The notes under the pieces are model-generated. The model did no database searches, was not told the DNA's origin, and worked only from the letters and a program-made list of their open reading frames with translations. From assembly GCA_009746045.1 (NCBI GenBank), contig RPFO01000485.1, forward strand, positions 826,383 to 873,450: 47,068 bases of DNA, read 5' to 3'. This DNA comes from Mesostigma viride (Eukaryota; Streptophyta; Mesostigmatophyceae; Mesostigmatales; Mesostigmataceae). Below, piece by piece: positions 27,201-37,214 of this stretch (positions within the stretch are counted from its first letter, which is position 1; every line of letters starts with the position of its first letter). Position numbers and translations under genes: made by a program.

Positions 27201-29178
27201 AAAGGTTAAAGGTTCCACGCGAAAATGGCTGACGGCGGTATGGCTGACGGCGGAGTTCAGATCTTTTGCGTCTGAGCCCCAAATTCGGTCAGACCACTTG
27301 CATTCGATGCGCCTTTCTAAGACGCACTTGCCAGTATAAACGGTTACGGCTGCCACGCAGTATAGACAAAGTTACGCACGTGACCAGCTATGACGACTAC
27401 CAAAGCAAAACGAGGGCTGGAAAAGGAGCTGGCACAGCTTCCCAGCGCCCAGCCCAACCCTCTCGCCCTCGCCATTGTTCAGCCGCCAGGCTTACCCGCC
27501 AAACCCTCGCCAAGCGCCTCGCCTGAGCCCAAGAAACCATGCCACGATCGCCACAAATGGAGCAAATTCTTGCCCGGCGACGGAATGTTCTCCCTCCTCG
27601 AGTGGCAGCAGCTGTCGCCGCAGGAAGTCGTCGAAGTTCTCCAGTTCCTCACACAGGAGCGGAAGCTCTTTGTGCCCTGGAGAGGGAGGGCGGCTATCGA
27701 CTACCGCGACACGTCCTGGCTCTACACCTGTGCCGAATCCCGCCAACGCGAGTCTATCTTGACCAGCTACTACCAGCGCAGCTTCGGCGCCATCCACAGA
27801 GAACTTTGGAACGCACTCAACGCCCCAGCCCCCGCACAGCCGGCAGCCCCATCGGCTTCCTCCCTCTGCAAGGATGACATCCGCGCAGTGCTGGAGGAGC
27901 ACGTGACCTGGCCGCTGGCCGAGAAGATGACCTCGCTGAACACCACGCTCAACACGGTCGAGGCCCGGGTCTCCAACGTGGAAACCAAGGTCGTCCACAA
28001 GCTACAACCACAGTTCACGGCGCTACACACCGCGGCGCAGGCTTCGGAAACGCATGCTGCACTTGTCTCTCGCCTTAACCAGGTGGAAGGCAAGTGCGGC
28101 GTGCTCATGAAGAAGCTTGAGGCCATCACCGCCCACACCGAGGCCCTGGCCACACAGGTCCCAAAGCTAGCGGAGCAGACGGCCACCATTGCCTCCCAGC
28201 CACCCCGGCAGGATGCTGGTGACCTCCCGCTCTCCTACGCGGACCTGCTGCGGACAGCGACCGCCTCCACCACCGACGCCATCGCCACGAAGCTCCAGGA
28301 GCTGGAGGACCACCGCCAGGCCCAGCAACGGGAGGTCACCGATCGCGCTCGCCGCGAGTGCCGAGTGGTGCTACGTCGCTTCCCCCAGAAGCCAGGTGAG
28401 ACGTCAACCTCCCTTGCTGACGAGATCAAGAAACAGCTTCTTACCCTCATGGGCCTGGTAGGTGAGGTAGAACTGCGTGGGTGCCACCGCCTTCCCCACT
28501 CACGGGACAAGGCGGCCACCCCACCAGTCCTGCTCACCTTCATCTCCCCTGAGGATAAGCAGCGGTTCCTCTCTCGTCGCAAGCGGTTGCACGACCTCAC
28601 CTGGACGCTGGATGACGACCTAACCCCCGCTCAGCAACAGCAGCGACGCGACCTGTGGCCGGAATACCTCCGCCATAAGCAGGACCCCCAGAAGCCCAAG
28701 GTGTACTGGAGGGGCGGGGACCTGATGATCAACCACAAGATGTGGACGCCCCCAGCGGGCTAGAATAGCAATAGCCCTAGCTTGTAACCATTGGAGTCAC
28801 TGTCGCTAAGGCAGCCATGCCTAGAATGTTTGCCTAGCTGTGCCAACAAACCTAGTCACGTGCCGCCAACGCACGGTACACAACCAGCCATAGCCTTAGC
28901 CTAGTTCTAGTACAGCCATGCTACGCCCTGGCTATGTTCAGATTACTTGCCCACGCTCCTTGCTATGACATGCTCACATGGGTCTTATTGCACCCACAGT
29001 TTGCCGGATCGTTAGCCTGTCCTTTTAGCTAGCCGCGCCCGATTGCAGCTGTGGCATGCCTTTGGCATGAAGGAGACTGGGGGTCTCTGCCCTTTCTCCT
29101 GTAGTGCACACACAGGGATTAAAAGCACTTCGGTGCTCCGTGACTCCCCAACGGGAGCACGAGTTTAATTAATTAATT
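27201..29178 (+). mobile_element. ORF1-only L1-type LINE, intact, with 9-bp TSD
   Basis: AATAGCCGC occurs at 27192-27200 and 29179-29187; removing 27201-29187 restores a normal unit of the surrounding tandem repeat. The element has a 190-bp 5' UTR (ATGGCTGACGGCGGAG, CCAAATTCGG, CTTTCTAAGACGCAC as in the 14.8-kb copy), ORF1, a 400-bp 3' UTR and the LINE-A 3' end (GCTCCGTGACTCCCCAACGG, then GAGCACGAGT) with a TTAA tail. It encodes no RT. Confidence 0.88.
27390..28763 (+). CDS. LINE ORF1 protein (L1 ORF1p-like), intact
   Basis: 457 codons from ATG 27390 to TAG 28763. Pro-rich N-terminus (PPGLPAKPSPSASPEPKKPC), a globular segment with FLTQERKLFVPWRGRAAI, a long coiled coil (about residues 170-330), then the nucleic-acid-binding C-terminus: RRECRVVLRRFPQKPGETST, GCHRLPHSRDKAATPPVLL, KQRFLSRRKRLHDLTWTLDD and LTPAQQQQRRDLWPEYL. 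In L1 elements ORF1p forms trimers that coat LINE RNA. The frame has no breaks, in contrast to the 13393-14775 copy, so this subfamily has moved recently or is under trans-acting selection. It would need ORF2 protein from an element such as LINE-A, with which it shares its 3' end. Confidence 0.85.
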   Translation: MTTTKAKRGLEKELAQLPSAQPNPLALAIVQPPGLPAKPSPSASPEPKKPCHDRHKWSKFLPGDGMFSLLEWQQLSPQEVVEVLQFLTQERKLFVPWRGRAAIDYRDTSWLYTCAESRQRESILTSYYQRSFGAIHRELWNALNAPAPAQPAAPSASSLCKDDIRAVLEEHVTWPLAEKMTSLNTTLNTVEARVSNVETKVVHKLQPQFTALHTAAQASETHAALVSRLNQVEGKCGVLMKKLEAITAHTEALATQVPKLAEQTATIASQPPRQDAGDLPLSYADLLRTATASTTDAIATKLQELEDHRQAQQREVTDRARRECRVVLRRFPQKPGETSTSLADEIKKQLLTLMGLVGEVELRGCHRLPHSRDKAATPPVLLTFISPEDKQRFLSRRKRLHDLTWTLDDDLTPAQQQQRRDLWPEYLRHKQDPQKPKVYWRGGDLMINHKMWTPPAG

Positions 29179-29515
29179 AATAGCCGCTGCCTATCAAACA
29201 GGTTGTATTCATCACGCGCGTGAACGCCCCGTCATCGCCCCGTCATCGCCCCGTCAGCGCCCCGTCATCGCCCTGCCGAGGGCCAACCTCTTAACTCTTT
29301 ATTCGGAGTAATAAAAAACGGCCTATATTGTGAATAGCTGCCGCCTATCAACCAGGTACTTTTCATCACGCCCGTCGAGGGCGATGACGGTGACGGCCGT
29401 CACCGTCATCGCCCAGCCGGCATTGCCATACAAGAAGAAGCTCTCGATCCTAGGTATAGACAACCTCGTGTATCATCGTAATTGACAGCATCGAGATCAT
29501 TCATACCTACCTACA

Positions 29516-30696
29516 ATGGCCAGCTGCAAAAGAAAAATGTCGACCAACAGACAGGACCTGTCGCCGGGAACCCTGTCGGCATTAAGGGCGAGACAGGCTT
29601 TTAATTCACGGACTTACAGACTGCGTACATGCACCGCTTTGCATAGGGTGTCGCGTGTGTTCAACGCCGCGGACTCGCACGCTCGCAGGGACGTTGAGCT
29701 GCAAACCAATGCACCGTCGGATTGGAGCATTGCATTGCAGCGGTTGACGAATTATGATCAAAAGGTTTCTCACAGCGCTAGCAAGTTGACGCATGTCATC
29801 GCAGTGAAATTGTCAGGTGACCGGATAGGAAAAGGTGCTCATGGCACGTTTTACGCTATCCCTGCTAGCTCGAGTGCACCAGGTGGCGAGGCTACGCTAG
29901 TGGTAAAGCTGGCAAGCCTTCGACGAGACACGCTGCTGGTGAACTACCAGGAGGCTGTTATAACCGCCGTTGTGGCAGTGGCCAAGGAGGCCGGTTTCAT
30001 GTCTATAGCTGGCCCGCAGGTCTGCCCTGCAGTAGAAGGGCTCTGGTCCACGTGCGGTGAAGTAGGTGGTATTGTCATGGAGAGAATGAGTGGTGACTTG
30101 CATGCTGCCCGTGATGCCCCGGAAAATCAGCGTGTTTTCGAAGTTTGCTCACCCAGCGTCCTTGCAGACTGTGCAAAGGCATTGGCTGGCTTGCACGCCG
30201 TTAACATTATACACAATGACGTCAAGCTCGATAATTTTCTCTACACCATGGCGCCAGGAAGTGCACATCCGATAATCCGTATTTCAGATCTCGGCCTGGC
30301 GACAAGAGGGGGGAACGGATTTTCACGCATCAGGCTGGTAAGGATCGTCAGCCTCGGTGGCATCCCGCAACAGTGGACCAGCCCGGCATGACAGGAGGGG
30401 TGGTGACAGCGCAGCGAGACCATGATGTGTACTCCTTCCTTGTAATGGTGGTATCCTTGTTTCGGCATAAGGGCCGCGCTCTCTTCGTGAATTCTGTGGA
30501 TTCAGGGCTATTTAACTTGTGTCACAATGTCTATTACCACACCAAAAGGTTGGGCCCCCTTGCTTTCCCGGTACCCACGATGTCTGAAGTGGAGGAGTTG
30601 TTTCGCAATGCTCGGCCTTTTGTTTCCAGGCCTTGCCCAGAGAACGCTCCAGGGACACCACGGAACACGGTGCCCCTCCCGCGTGTCAGGGGTTAG
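29516..30696 (+). pseudogene. Protein kinase-like gene, one frame break in the P+1 region
   Basis: ATG 29516 (MASCKRKMSTNRQDLSPGTL). Glycine loop GKGAHGTFYAI near residue 107, VVKLAS lysine, Glu in NYQEAVI, catalytic loop HNDVKLDNFL at residue 233 (HND for HRD) and SDLGLA at 257 (DLG for DFG). The first frame stops at 30391 after GGIPQQWTSP; the next kinase segment (RDHDVYSFLVMVVSLF, subdomain IX) lies in another frame ending at 30696. One base is missing at about 30385 (CCCGGCATG). A GTAAGG...GCGCAG 77-bp intron at about 30340-30416 would also restore the frame but would remove the P+1 loop. It may have been an active Ser/Thr kinase; the substrate is unknown. It lies between the two nested arrays and directly after the hairpin repeats. 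Confidence 0.6.
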
Positions 30697-30904
30697 GACA
30701 TGTAGGATACCGTGACAGCAGCTTTGTCGACTTGGAGCCATGATCTAACATCGTGGTTGCCTTGGTTTACTTATCGGTGATTACTGATGCCTGTTGTACA
30801 CACGGTGCACATGTCTTATTAATTAACTTATTAAGTACTAAATTATTATCACGTCTTTTGATTGAGTTAGCCAGCTTTTGCCCATGCACACACATGTCCA
30901 CATT

Positions 30905-30962
30905 AATTAATTATATTTATTAAACTCGTGCTTCCACTGGGACATCACGGAGCATTAACCCG
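30905..30962 (-). mobile_element. LINE-A-type 3' end, minus strand
   Basis: The reverse complement reads CCGGGTTAATGCTCCGTGA, then CAGTGGAAGCACGAGTTTAA and an AATTAATT tail, a diverged LINE-A terminus. Its 3' UTR side runs straight into the GGAT/GGGA microsatellite. From 30697 to 30904 I see only 3' flank of the kinase-like gene. Confidence 0.75.
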
Positions 30963-31405
30963 GATGGATGGAGGGAGGGAGGGAGGGAGGGAGGGTTTAG
31001 GGTGGAGGGAGGGAGGGAGGGAGGGAGGGAGGGAGGGAGGGAGGGAGGGAGGGAGGGAGGGAGGGAGGAGGGAGGGAGGGAGGGAGGGAGGGAGGGAGGG
31101 AGGGAGGAGGGAGGGAGGGAGGGAGGGAGGGAGGGAGGGAGGAGGGAGGGAGGGAGGGAGGGAGGGAGGGAGGGAGGGAGGGAGGAGGAGGGAGGGAGGG
31201 AGGGAGGGAGGGAGGGAGGGAGGGAGGGAGGGAGGGGTGCACGCAATCCTACCGGTCAAAGCTATCTACAAAACAGTTCTATGTTCTCTTTGGATGGATG
31301 GATGGATGGATGGATGGATGGATGGATGGATGGATGGATGGATGGATGGATGGATGGATGGATGGATGGGGACACGCAATGGATGGATGGATGGATGGAT
31401 GGGGA
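30963..31405. repeat. GGGA and GGAT tetranucleotide arrays
   Basis: About 30975-31235 is (GGGA)n with scattered GGA phase slips; 31291-31400 is (GGAT)n. A 27-bp unit (CACGCAATCCTACCGGTCAAAGCTAT plus flank) separates and follows them, appearing twice (31239, 31404). ORFs of Gly-Arg-Glu, Leu-Pro-Ser or Met-Asp-Gly-Trp type across here are artefacts. Confidence 0.97.
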
Positions 31406-32520
31406 CACGCAATCCTACCGGTCAAAGCTATTTACAACATGAAGCCAACACTGTTGTATCTAAGCTCTCTACGCTAGGGGTCCTGTCTAGCGTGCTTCCT
31501 GGAATACATGGAGGTGCGTGTGCACTTGTGCACCCAGATCGAGTAGGTGTCAGTTTACACCCAACACCAACAGCGCGTATCCCATAATGTAGTAAAAACC
31601 CTATTAATAGCTGGGACATGGACGCATGGTGATCCAACGCCATATTTGAAGTGAGACAACTAATATGCCCCTAGTCAGCTGCACATGTGTTACATGATTT
31701 CATGTTATTAATTCCTATATTTGTAACACGTACCTTTCGAACATAACAAATTAATTCATGGAATAGTATCGTGTGGCCGTTGTGGGGTCGCGGACAACTT
31801 CTTTTCCCCAACAAAGATAGTGGATGTCTCCCCAAGACGGTGCTATGTACATGTAGGTCCACTACTATATAGCCTAAAAACAGCGGCCCAGACTTTAGTA
31901 ACTCGCTCCTGCTGGGGCCCTCGTGGAGCAAAATAACCCTAAGAATTATAGTTGTCTCACTTAATATAATGCTAGCTACCATGATATCCTTGATGGCTAT
32001 ACACAACAACAGGGGAACTGATACACCCGTCCTTCTTTCAGTATAAAGGATCTAGTCAGGTCACAGCTGCCATCTGAAATGCTCAGTAGCACCGCCTGGC
32101 ATCTATACAGTGTGGGTGCAATATATTTAAAACAGTCCCAAGGTCAGCAGATGCATAGGGGATGCAATCACACCAGGCTGTCTCCTTGACACCATGCAGG
32201 GTCATCCTTACCCTGGGTATAGTAAAACATATTATCATAGGCGTGGAGCCTTCTTGACAAAGCTGCATGGGCATTAATGCAATGTGGGCAACAAGTGTGC
32301 TCGATCCATGTGGGCCTTGTTCATCATGCATTCGTCCAGGAATACATCTCTCACTCCATACATGTGTCCAGGATTCAAGTTTTGGACCAATGCTCCTGTC
32401 AGGCCATGACAGGATGAAACTGGAGCTGCAGCTATTGAGACAAAGCCGGGAACCCCAGGATACATGCGTGCATGGTGAACACCTAAAGAGGGTGTGCCTC
32501 AGCCACAATATACATGCAGG
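31406..32520. other. No gene seen; weak LINE 3' relic near 31660-31720
   Basis: A degraded LINE 3' end is suggested at 31660-31720 (AATATGCCCC...CACATGTGTTACATG...TTATTAATTCC). The rest has mixed composition. A minus-strand ORF at 32083-32508 lies just beyond the stop of the next gene and might be part of its 3' UTR. Confidence 0.4.
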
Positions 32521-35500
32521 CTAGCGTGTCCTTGGCCCTGTCGCCAATTGCACCTTCCAAGGGCACGGTGTTCCTGGGTGAACTAAACTGTCCACTTCAC
32601 GCCACGCCGCGGCCCTGCCAGCGCGCCGTAGGAGCTGCCAGTGCTTCTCCTGTTGATACACGAGGACGGCGCAGAGCCACGCAGTCACCTCGTACCTTTT
32701 ACGCTCTTCGCCCCCCACCGTGATGCGTACCACGATCTCTTCCGGCAGTTGGTGCGCAGTCTTTGCCGGCAGTCTCTCCATGAAGAAGTCGTAGACCGGG
32801 ATCATGGTCGGGACAGTCTTGAAGACTCGTACAGAGCGTTCATGGAAACCCGCGCACCCAGGGGTGCACAACGTCTTACCGTTGGTGCCGCACCCTTGGG
32901 TCAGCGCCATCTGGATGGCCTCGGCGATGGAGTGTCCAGCATTGCGTCGCGATGGCGTGCACTTCATGTGGCAGTCGATAGGAAGCTTCACGAGCAGCTC
33001 CTCCGTGGGGCGACATGTGTGGCCTACTTCGCGGAGGTCGCACCCCTGCAGATGCCACATCACAGTCGTCAAGCAGCTGCCAGCACCCAGGTGTTTGCCC
33101 ACCGGCACCTGCGCTGCATCAGCGCATCCTTTGTGCACCCTCTTCTGCCACTTCTCGTAATTCTTGCGCGGCTCTGTATCGATAGCGATAAACCACCGGA
33201 TGATGCACGTGCCCAGCTCGCATCGCTGGGGTCATGGGCGCGACCCCTCGCTCGACCCGTGAGAAGCTGTGCTAGCCCGACCCCGCCACCAGACACCACC
33301 GCAGCTCCCGCGTTGGCAAACTCGATGGCAGCGTCTGGGGCACAGCTGTTTTTCCCCCATGCCCCCGTGTGCTCCCGGCCAGCCTTCACCCTGTGCTCAC
33401 CGTGCTTTCTCAACAGTTCCGCACTCTCCGTGCAGTGCCTGCAGTCCTCGTCGGGACCAGGACACTCAGGCGGAAATGCCGGGTCAGTGGTGCGATCGAT
33501 CTCCACAGGGCTGGCAGTCCCTGCATCATCATCATCCCCAGCAAGGTCGACGGGAAGATCGGCGCAGTCTCCCGCCTTCACCCCCGCTGCCTTCTCACTC
33601 GACTGTGGCCCTGGCGGCTTCCCCACCGTCCCCTCTGCCGCCGCACTCGCCTGAGGATCGACCACCACCACTACCTTCATCGCCGCCTCCGCTCTCTGCC
33701 TCGCACCACGCTTCCCCTTCTGCAGCGCCTCCGCCTTCCCCCCCGTCTCCCCCTCCTCCGCCATCGTCTCGGGAACTCCCTCGTCCCCCCCGTACCCGCC
33801 GCCTCCGCCTTGCCCCCCGTCCCCACCTCCACACCCCTCGAGTCTGGATCTCCGTCCTTCCCCCCCGTGTTCGACGTCTCCGCAGCCTGCTGTGCAGCCC
33901 GCCTCCTCCTCGTCTGCGGCCCTGGCGACGCCACTACCTCCTTCGCCGCCGGCGTCGATCCCTGACTTTCAGCCACCTTCCTCTTCCTCTTTTTTGGCTT
34001 CCCAATGACCGTGCCGCGGTCCTCCTCATCGGTGGAGGACCCTAACTCAACCACCTCCACGTACCCCCTCCCCGCCGCCTCCGCCTTCCCCCCCGGCCCC
34101 ACCTCCGCATGCCTCGAGTCTGGAACTCCCTCCCCCACCCCCTCCCCGCCGCCTCCGCCTTCCCCCCCGCCGCATCCGCCACCGGCCCCACCTCCGCACC
34201 CCTCGTCTCTGGAACTCCCTCGTCCCCCCCCGTCCCGCTGCCTCCGCCTTCCTCCCCGCCGCATCCGCCACCGGCCCCACCTCCGCACCCCTCGTCTCTG
34301 GAACTCCCTCGGCCCCCCCGTCCCCGCCGCCTCCGCCTTCCTCCCCGCCTCGGCCCCCGTCTCCCCCTCCTCCGCCATCGTCTCTGGAACTGTCTCGTCC
34401 CCCCCGTCCCCGCCGCCTCCGCCTTCCTCCCCGCCGCATCCGCCACCGGCCCCACCTCCGCACCCCTCGTCTCTGGAACTCCCTCGGCCCCCCCGTCCCC
34501 GCCGCCTCCGCCTTCCTCCCCGCCTCGGCCCCCGTCTCCCCCTCCTCCGCCATCGTCTCTGGAACTGTCTCGTCCCCCCCGTCCCCGCCGCCTCCGCCTT
34601 CCTCCCCGCCGCATCCGCCACCGGCCCCACCTCCGCACCCCTCGTCTCTGGAACTCCCTCGGCCCCCCCCGTCCCCGCCGCCTCCGCCTTCCTCCCCGCC
34701 TCGGCCCCCGTCTCCCCCTCCTCCGCCATCGTCTCTGGAACTGTCTCGTCCCCCCCGTCCCCGCCGCCTCCGCCTTCCTCCCCGCCGCATCCGCCACCGG
34801 CCCCACCTCCGCACCCCTCGTCTCTGGAACTCCCTCGGCCCCCCCCGTCCCCGCCGCCTCCGCCTCTGCCCCCGGCCCCTGTGCCGCCCTCCCCGGCTGC
34901 CCAGTTGCCTGCTTCTTCGGCCGTCTCCCTGCCGTTAGTCTCCCTGCCGTTGCCAGGCCCTCGGGGGGCTGCCCAGTGGTCGCATGTCCTGGCTGCCCAA
35001 GTGGAGCCGTTACTCCATGCATGTGGATGCCTCCCAGCTGCATGTTCCCACAGAATAAAGTAAAACAAGGAGTTTAGGGGAAAGGTGTAAGGCCCCCGGC
35101 AAAAAGGATGCGTATTCTCTTCCATTACACCCATCCATGCATGCCAGCACCCCATTACACTCGTGCACGCATGCCAGCACCCCATTACACTCGTGCACGC
35201 ATGCCAGCACCCCATTACACCCATCCACGCATGCCACCACCCCATTACACCCATCCACGCATGCCAGCACCCCATTACACCCATCCACGCATACCAGCAC
35301 CCTATGACACTCGTCCATGCATGCCAGCACCCATTACACCCACATTCTTTCCGTCCTGTTGCCAATACCATCTGGCTGCATCATCCTACTCAATTCCAAT
35401 TCTCTGCCCCCCTCCCCCCTTGGACACGTCTCCTTGCAACTGTAACTTTGGCTTCCCCTCCCATCTGTATGCTTCTACATCTCTTCAGTATGTGGTCGAT

Positions 35501-37071
35501 CCAATGCCGCCCCCCCTCACCCCTCTCGTGCCACAGATTGAGTGCTGAGAGAAAGCGGGTTACGCATTGAGTCATTCATGCAGTATCAGCAAAGAGTACA
35601 GCCGATATTCACATGTCCAGAGGCGCACACGCCTCCGTGACTGCCGTCATCGCCCGCTAACGCAGGGAGCGGCATATGCGTGTGCTGTGCCTCACATTTT
35701 TGTACGTCATCCGGAGAGAAACATCAGGCCACATAATGCTGTCAGATATGAATAAGTCATCAACGCGCTGTTCCCATATGCAAATAAAGATTGTCGTCAA
35801 CATGTTGCATGCAACAAGCAATCACACAGTCGCCTACCTGAGCAGACAGTGCCATGTGTGCCAGCGTGCGCGGCTCGAAGGAGCCCTCCCCCGCATTAAC
35901 CAACGGAGCCGCCAGGTGGGGCAACGACGCCACTGCGCGGTCGCACATCATCTGACACAACGCCGCGGCCTCCCTGACAAGTGAATACCCCGGCGGTCCC
36001 GACAACCCTTCTCTAGGTACAGCTGCCGCCTGCGAGCACGCACCCACTGGGTCCTGCATCTCCATAGGCTCACCGGTGGCGTGCCCCGTGACGGCTCCCT
36101 GCGATGGGCCCTCTACCCCAGGCGTGCCTGTGGCCTTTTTGTGTAACCTGGCATCCTTCCATCCCCTCTTCTCCTTCAGACACTGGCCGCTCCAATAATC
36201 AACCGCCCGCGTTAGTTGCTTCCTCTGCACACATGTCAAGGATATGCACAAATCAGCACAGCCACGGTTTACAGCAACAACACATGAGAAGAACAGTCCA
36301 CACATGTCCAGCATTGCTGTTCATGCTTCCTCTAACTTCGTAGTAGTATACAAACATCCATGTACACGTGCAGCACATGAAGAAGCAAAGGGGAACTTAC
36401 CGCAACCAAATACGGTGTCTCCTTCACATTCTTCTTCTTCTTATTCTTCTCACCGCTGACCGCCTGCGCAACCTCTCCCTCGCCCTCATCACTCTCCTCG
36501 GTCCCCGCCACCTCTCCGGGCTTCTCCATGGCCTCATTACCAGCTGCGACAGGCTGAAAATGAGCACGGCCCACGGCCCGCGGCCCACGGCCCTTGCGCG
36601 GCCGACGGCCCTTCAATGCGTCTAGCATGAACTTTGATACCCCCAGTCTCTCCCAGTTGGATGTGCTCTCAAACCCTTTGGACGCTTGCGCGAATTGCTC
36701 GGGCCGCTGATACTGTTGCGCCTGCGGTGCAAGGGCAGAGACGCACAGCGAGACACACGCAGGCACCCGCTCGACAAACCCAGGACCGTTATGTAATGAT
36801 GGTCACGCGCCATGATTAGCACTGCCATCAAAGACAGTCAGTAACCATGGATTTATTGGTCGGCAGCAGATACCCCGCGACCCGAAACGGTGCTTCCAAC
36901 GGGACATTCTTACCCATGAGATACATATACCCGCCGATGAATCACAAGCAATACTACAATGTGAGTACTCATGAAGGAACTTACCTCCACTTCGAAATTA
37001 CTGCGCGCATATTCCATCGCGGCTTTAAACTCTTGTGACTCCCAAACGGGTCGACGATCTTTAGCGTCCAT
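32521..37071 (-). CDS. Four-exon repeat protein with a cysteine-protease-like (USP/C19-like) C-terminus
   Basis: Exon 1, 37071-36985: MDAKDRRPVWESQEFKAAME then YARSNFEVE, donor GTAAGT. Exon 2, 36721-36401 (CAG acceptor; AQQYQRPEQFAQASKGFEST, a basic KGRRPRKGRGPR patch, an acidic stretch, KNKKKKN), donor GTAAGT. Exon 3, 36224-35838 (RKQLTRAVDYWSGQCLKEKR), donor GTAGGC. Exon 4 from 35037 after ACATGCAG. All junctions are phase 0 and exons 1-3 are multiples of three. Exon 4 holds Gly/Ala/Glu repeats (VPETRGAEVGPVADAAGRKA), then GAWGKNSCAPDAA (Cys 33342-33344), a CGTNGKTLCTPGC pair, and RYEVTAW...KHWQLLRR (His 32641-32643). NSC..D and HW suggest Cys and His boxes of a papain-fold protease such as a USP. 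The frame changes at C-runs in the repeats and near 33200. Catalysis is inference; the exon 1-3 model is firm. Confidence 0.55.
34110..34880 (-). repeat. Coding minisatellite in exon 4, two alternating sub-units
   Basis: Sub-unit X codes VPETRGAEVGPVADAAGRKA plus AEAAGTGG; sub-unit Y codes VPETMAEEGETGAEAGRKAE plus AAGTGG. They alternate about three times with nearly identical DNA. The C-run between units is 7 or 8 bases long (for example seven at about 34312 and 34482, eight at about 34666 and 34837), and each change of length moves the frame. Confidence 0.9.
35125..35345. repeat. ~31-bp minisatellite in intron 3
   Basis: About seven units of CATGCCAGCACCCCATTACAC with (C/T)C(A/G)T(C/G)CA.G variation, lying within intron 35838-35037 of the four-exon minus gene. 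Nothing else is seen in this intron. Confidence 0.93.
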
Positions 37072-37214
37072 TGCTACGGTTGCGTACTGCCTGCAAAGTA
37101 ATTACCGTCGCTGCGTGATCCAATAATTAGCTCAGGCTCACGTGATCGGGGGTACACATTATAGCGCTGCCTGCACTGCACTGTAAAACCATTCGCGTGG
37201 CACTACCTCAATAC

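Larger units (their letters stand above)
26915..29430. repeat. Dimeric ~270-bp tandem repeat with hairpins, split by a LINE at 27201-29178
   Basis: Units begin AATAGC(C/T).CCGC(C/A)TAT.AAAC and alternate two types. Type a (about 26919 and 29179) has TATTCATCACG plus CGCCCCGTCATCGCC runs and TTAACTCTTTATTCGGAGT. Type b (about 27057 and 29331) has TTTTCATCACGCCCGTCGAGGGC and a long hairpin. The b-type hairpins lie at about 27097-27149 and 29371-29416. The right pair directly precedes the kinase-like gene. Confidence 0.85.

Noticed and set aside
30920-31587. ORFs in GGGA/GGAT arrays
   Set aside because: Simple-repeat artefacts.
32083-32508. Minus ORF of 141 codons
   Set aside because: No motif, Cys/Trp-rich random composition, lies after the stop of the larger gene; not supported as a gene.
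33269-35077. Plus-strand proline-rich ORFs
   Set aside because: Antisense to the minus-strand exon 4, whose frame is supported by splice sites and exon phases.
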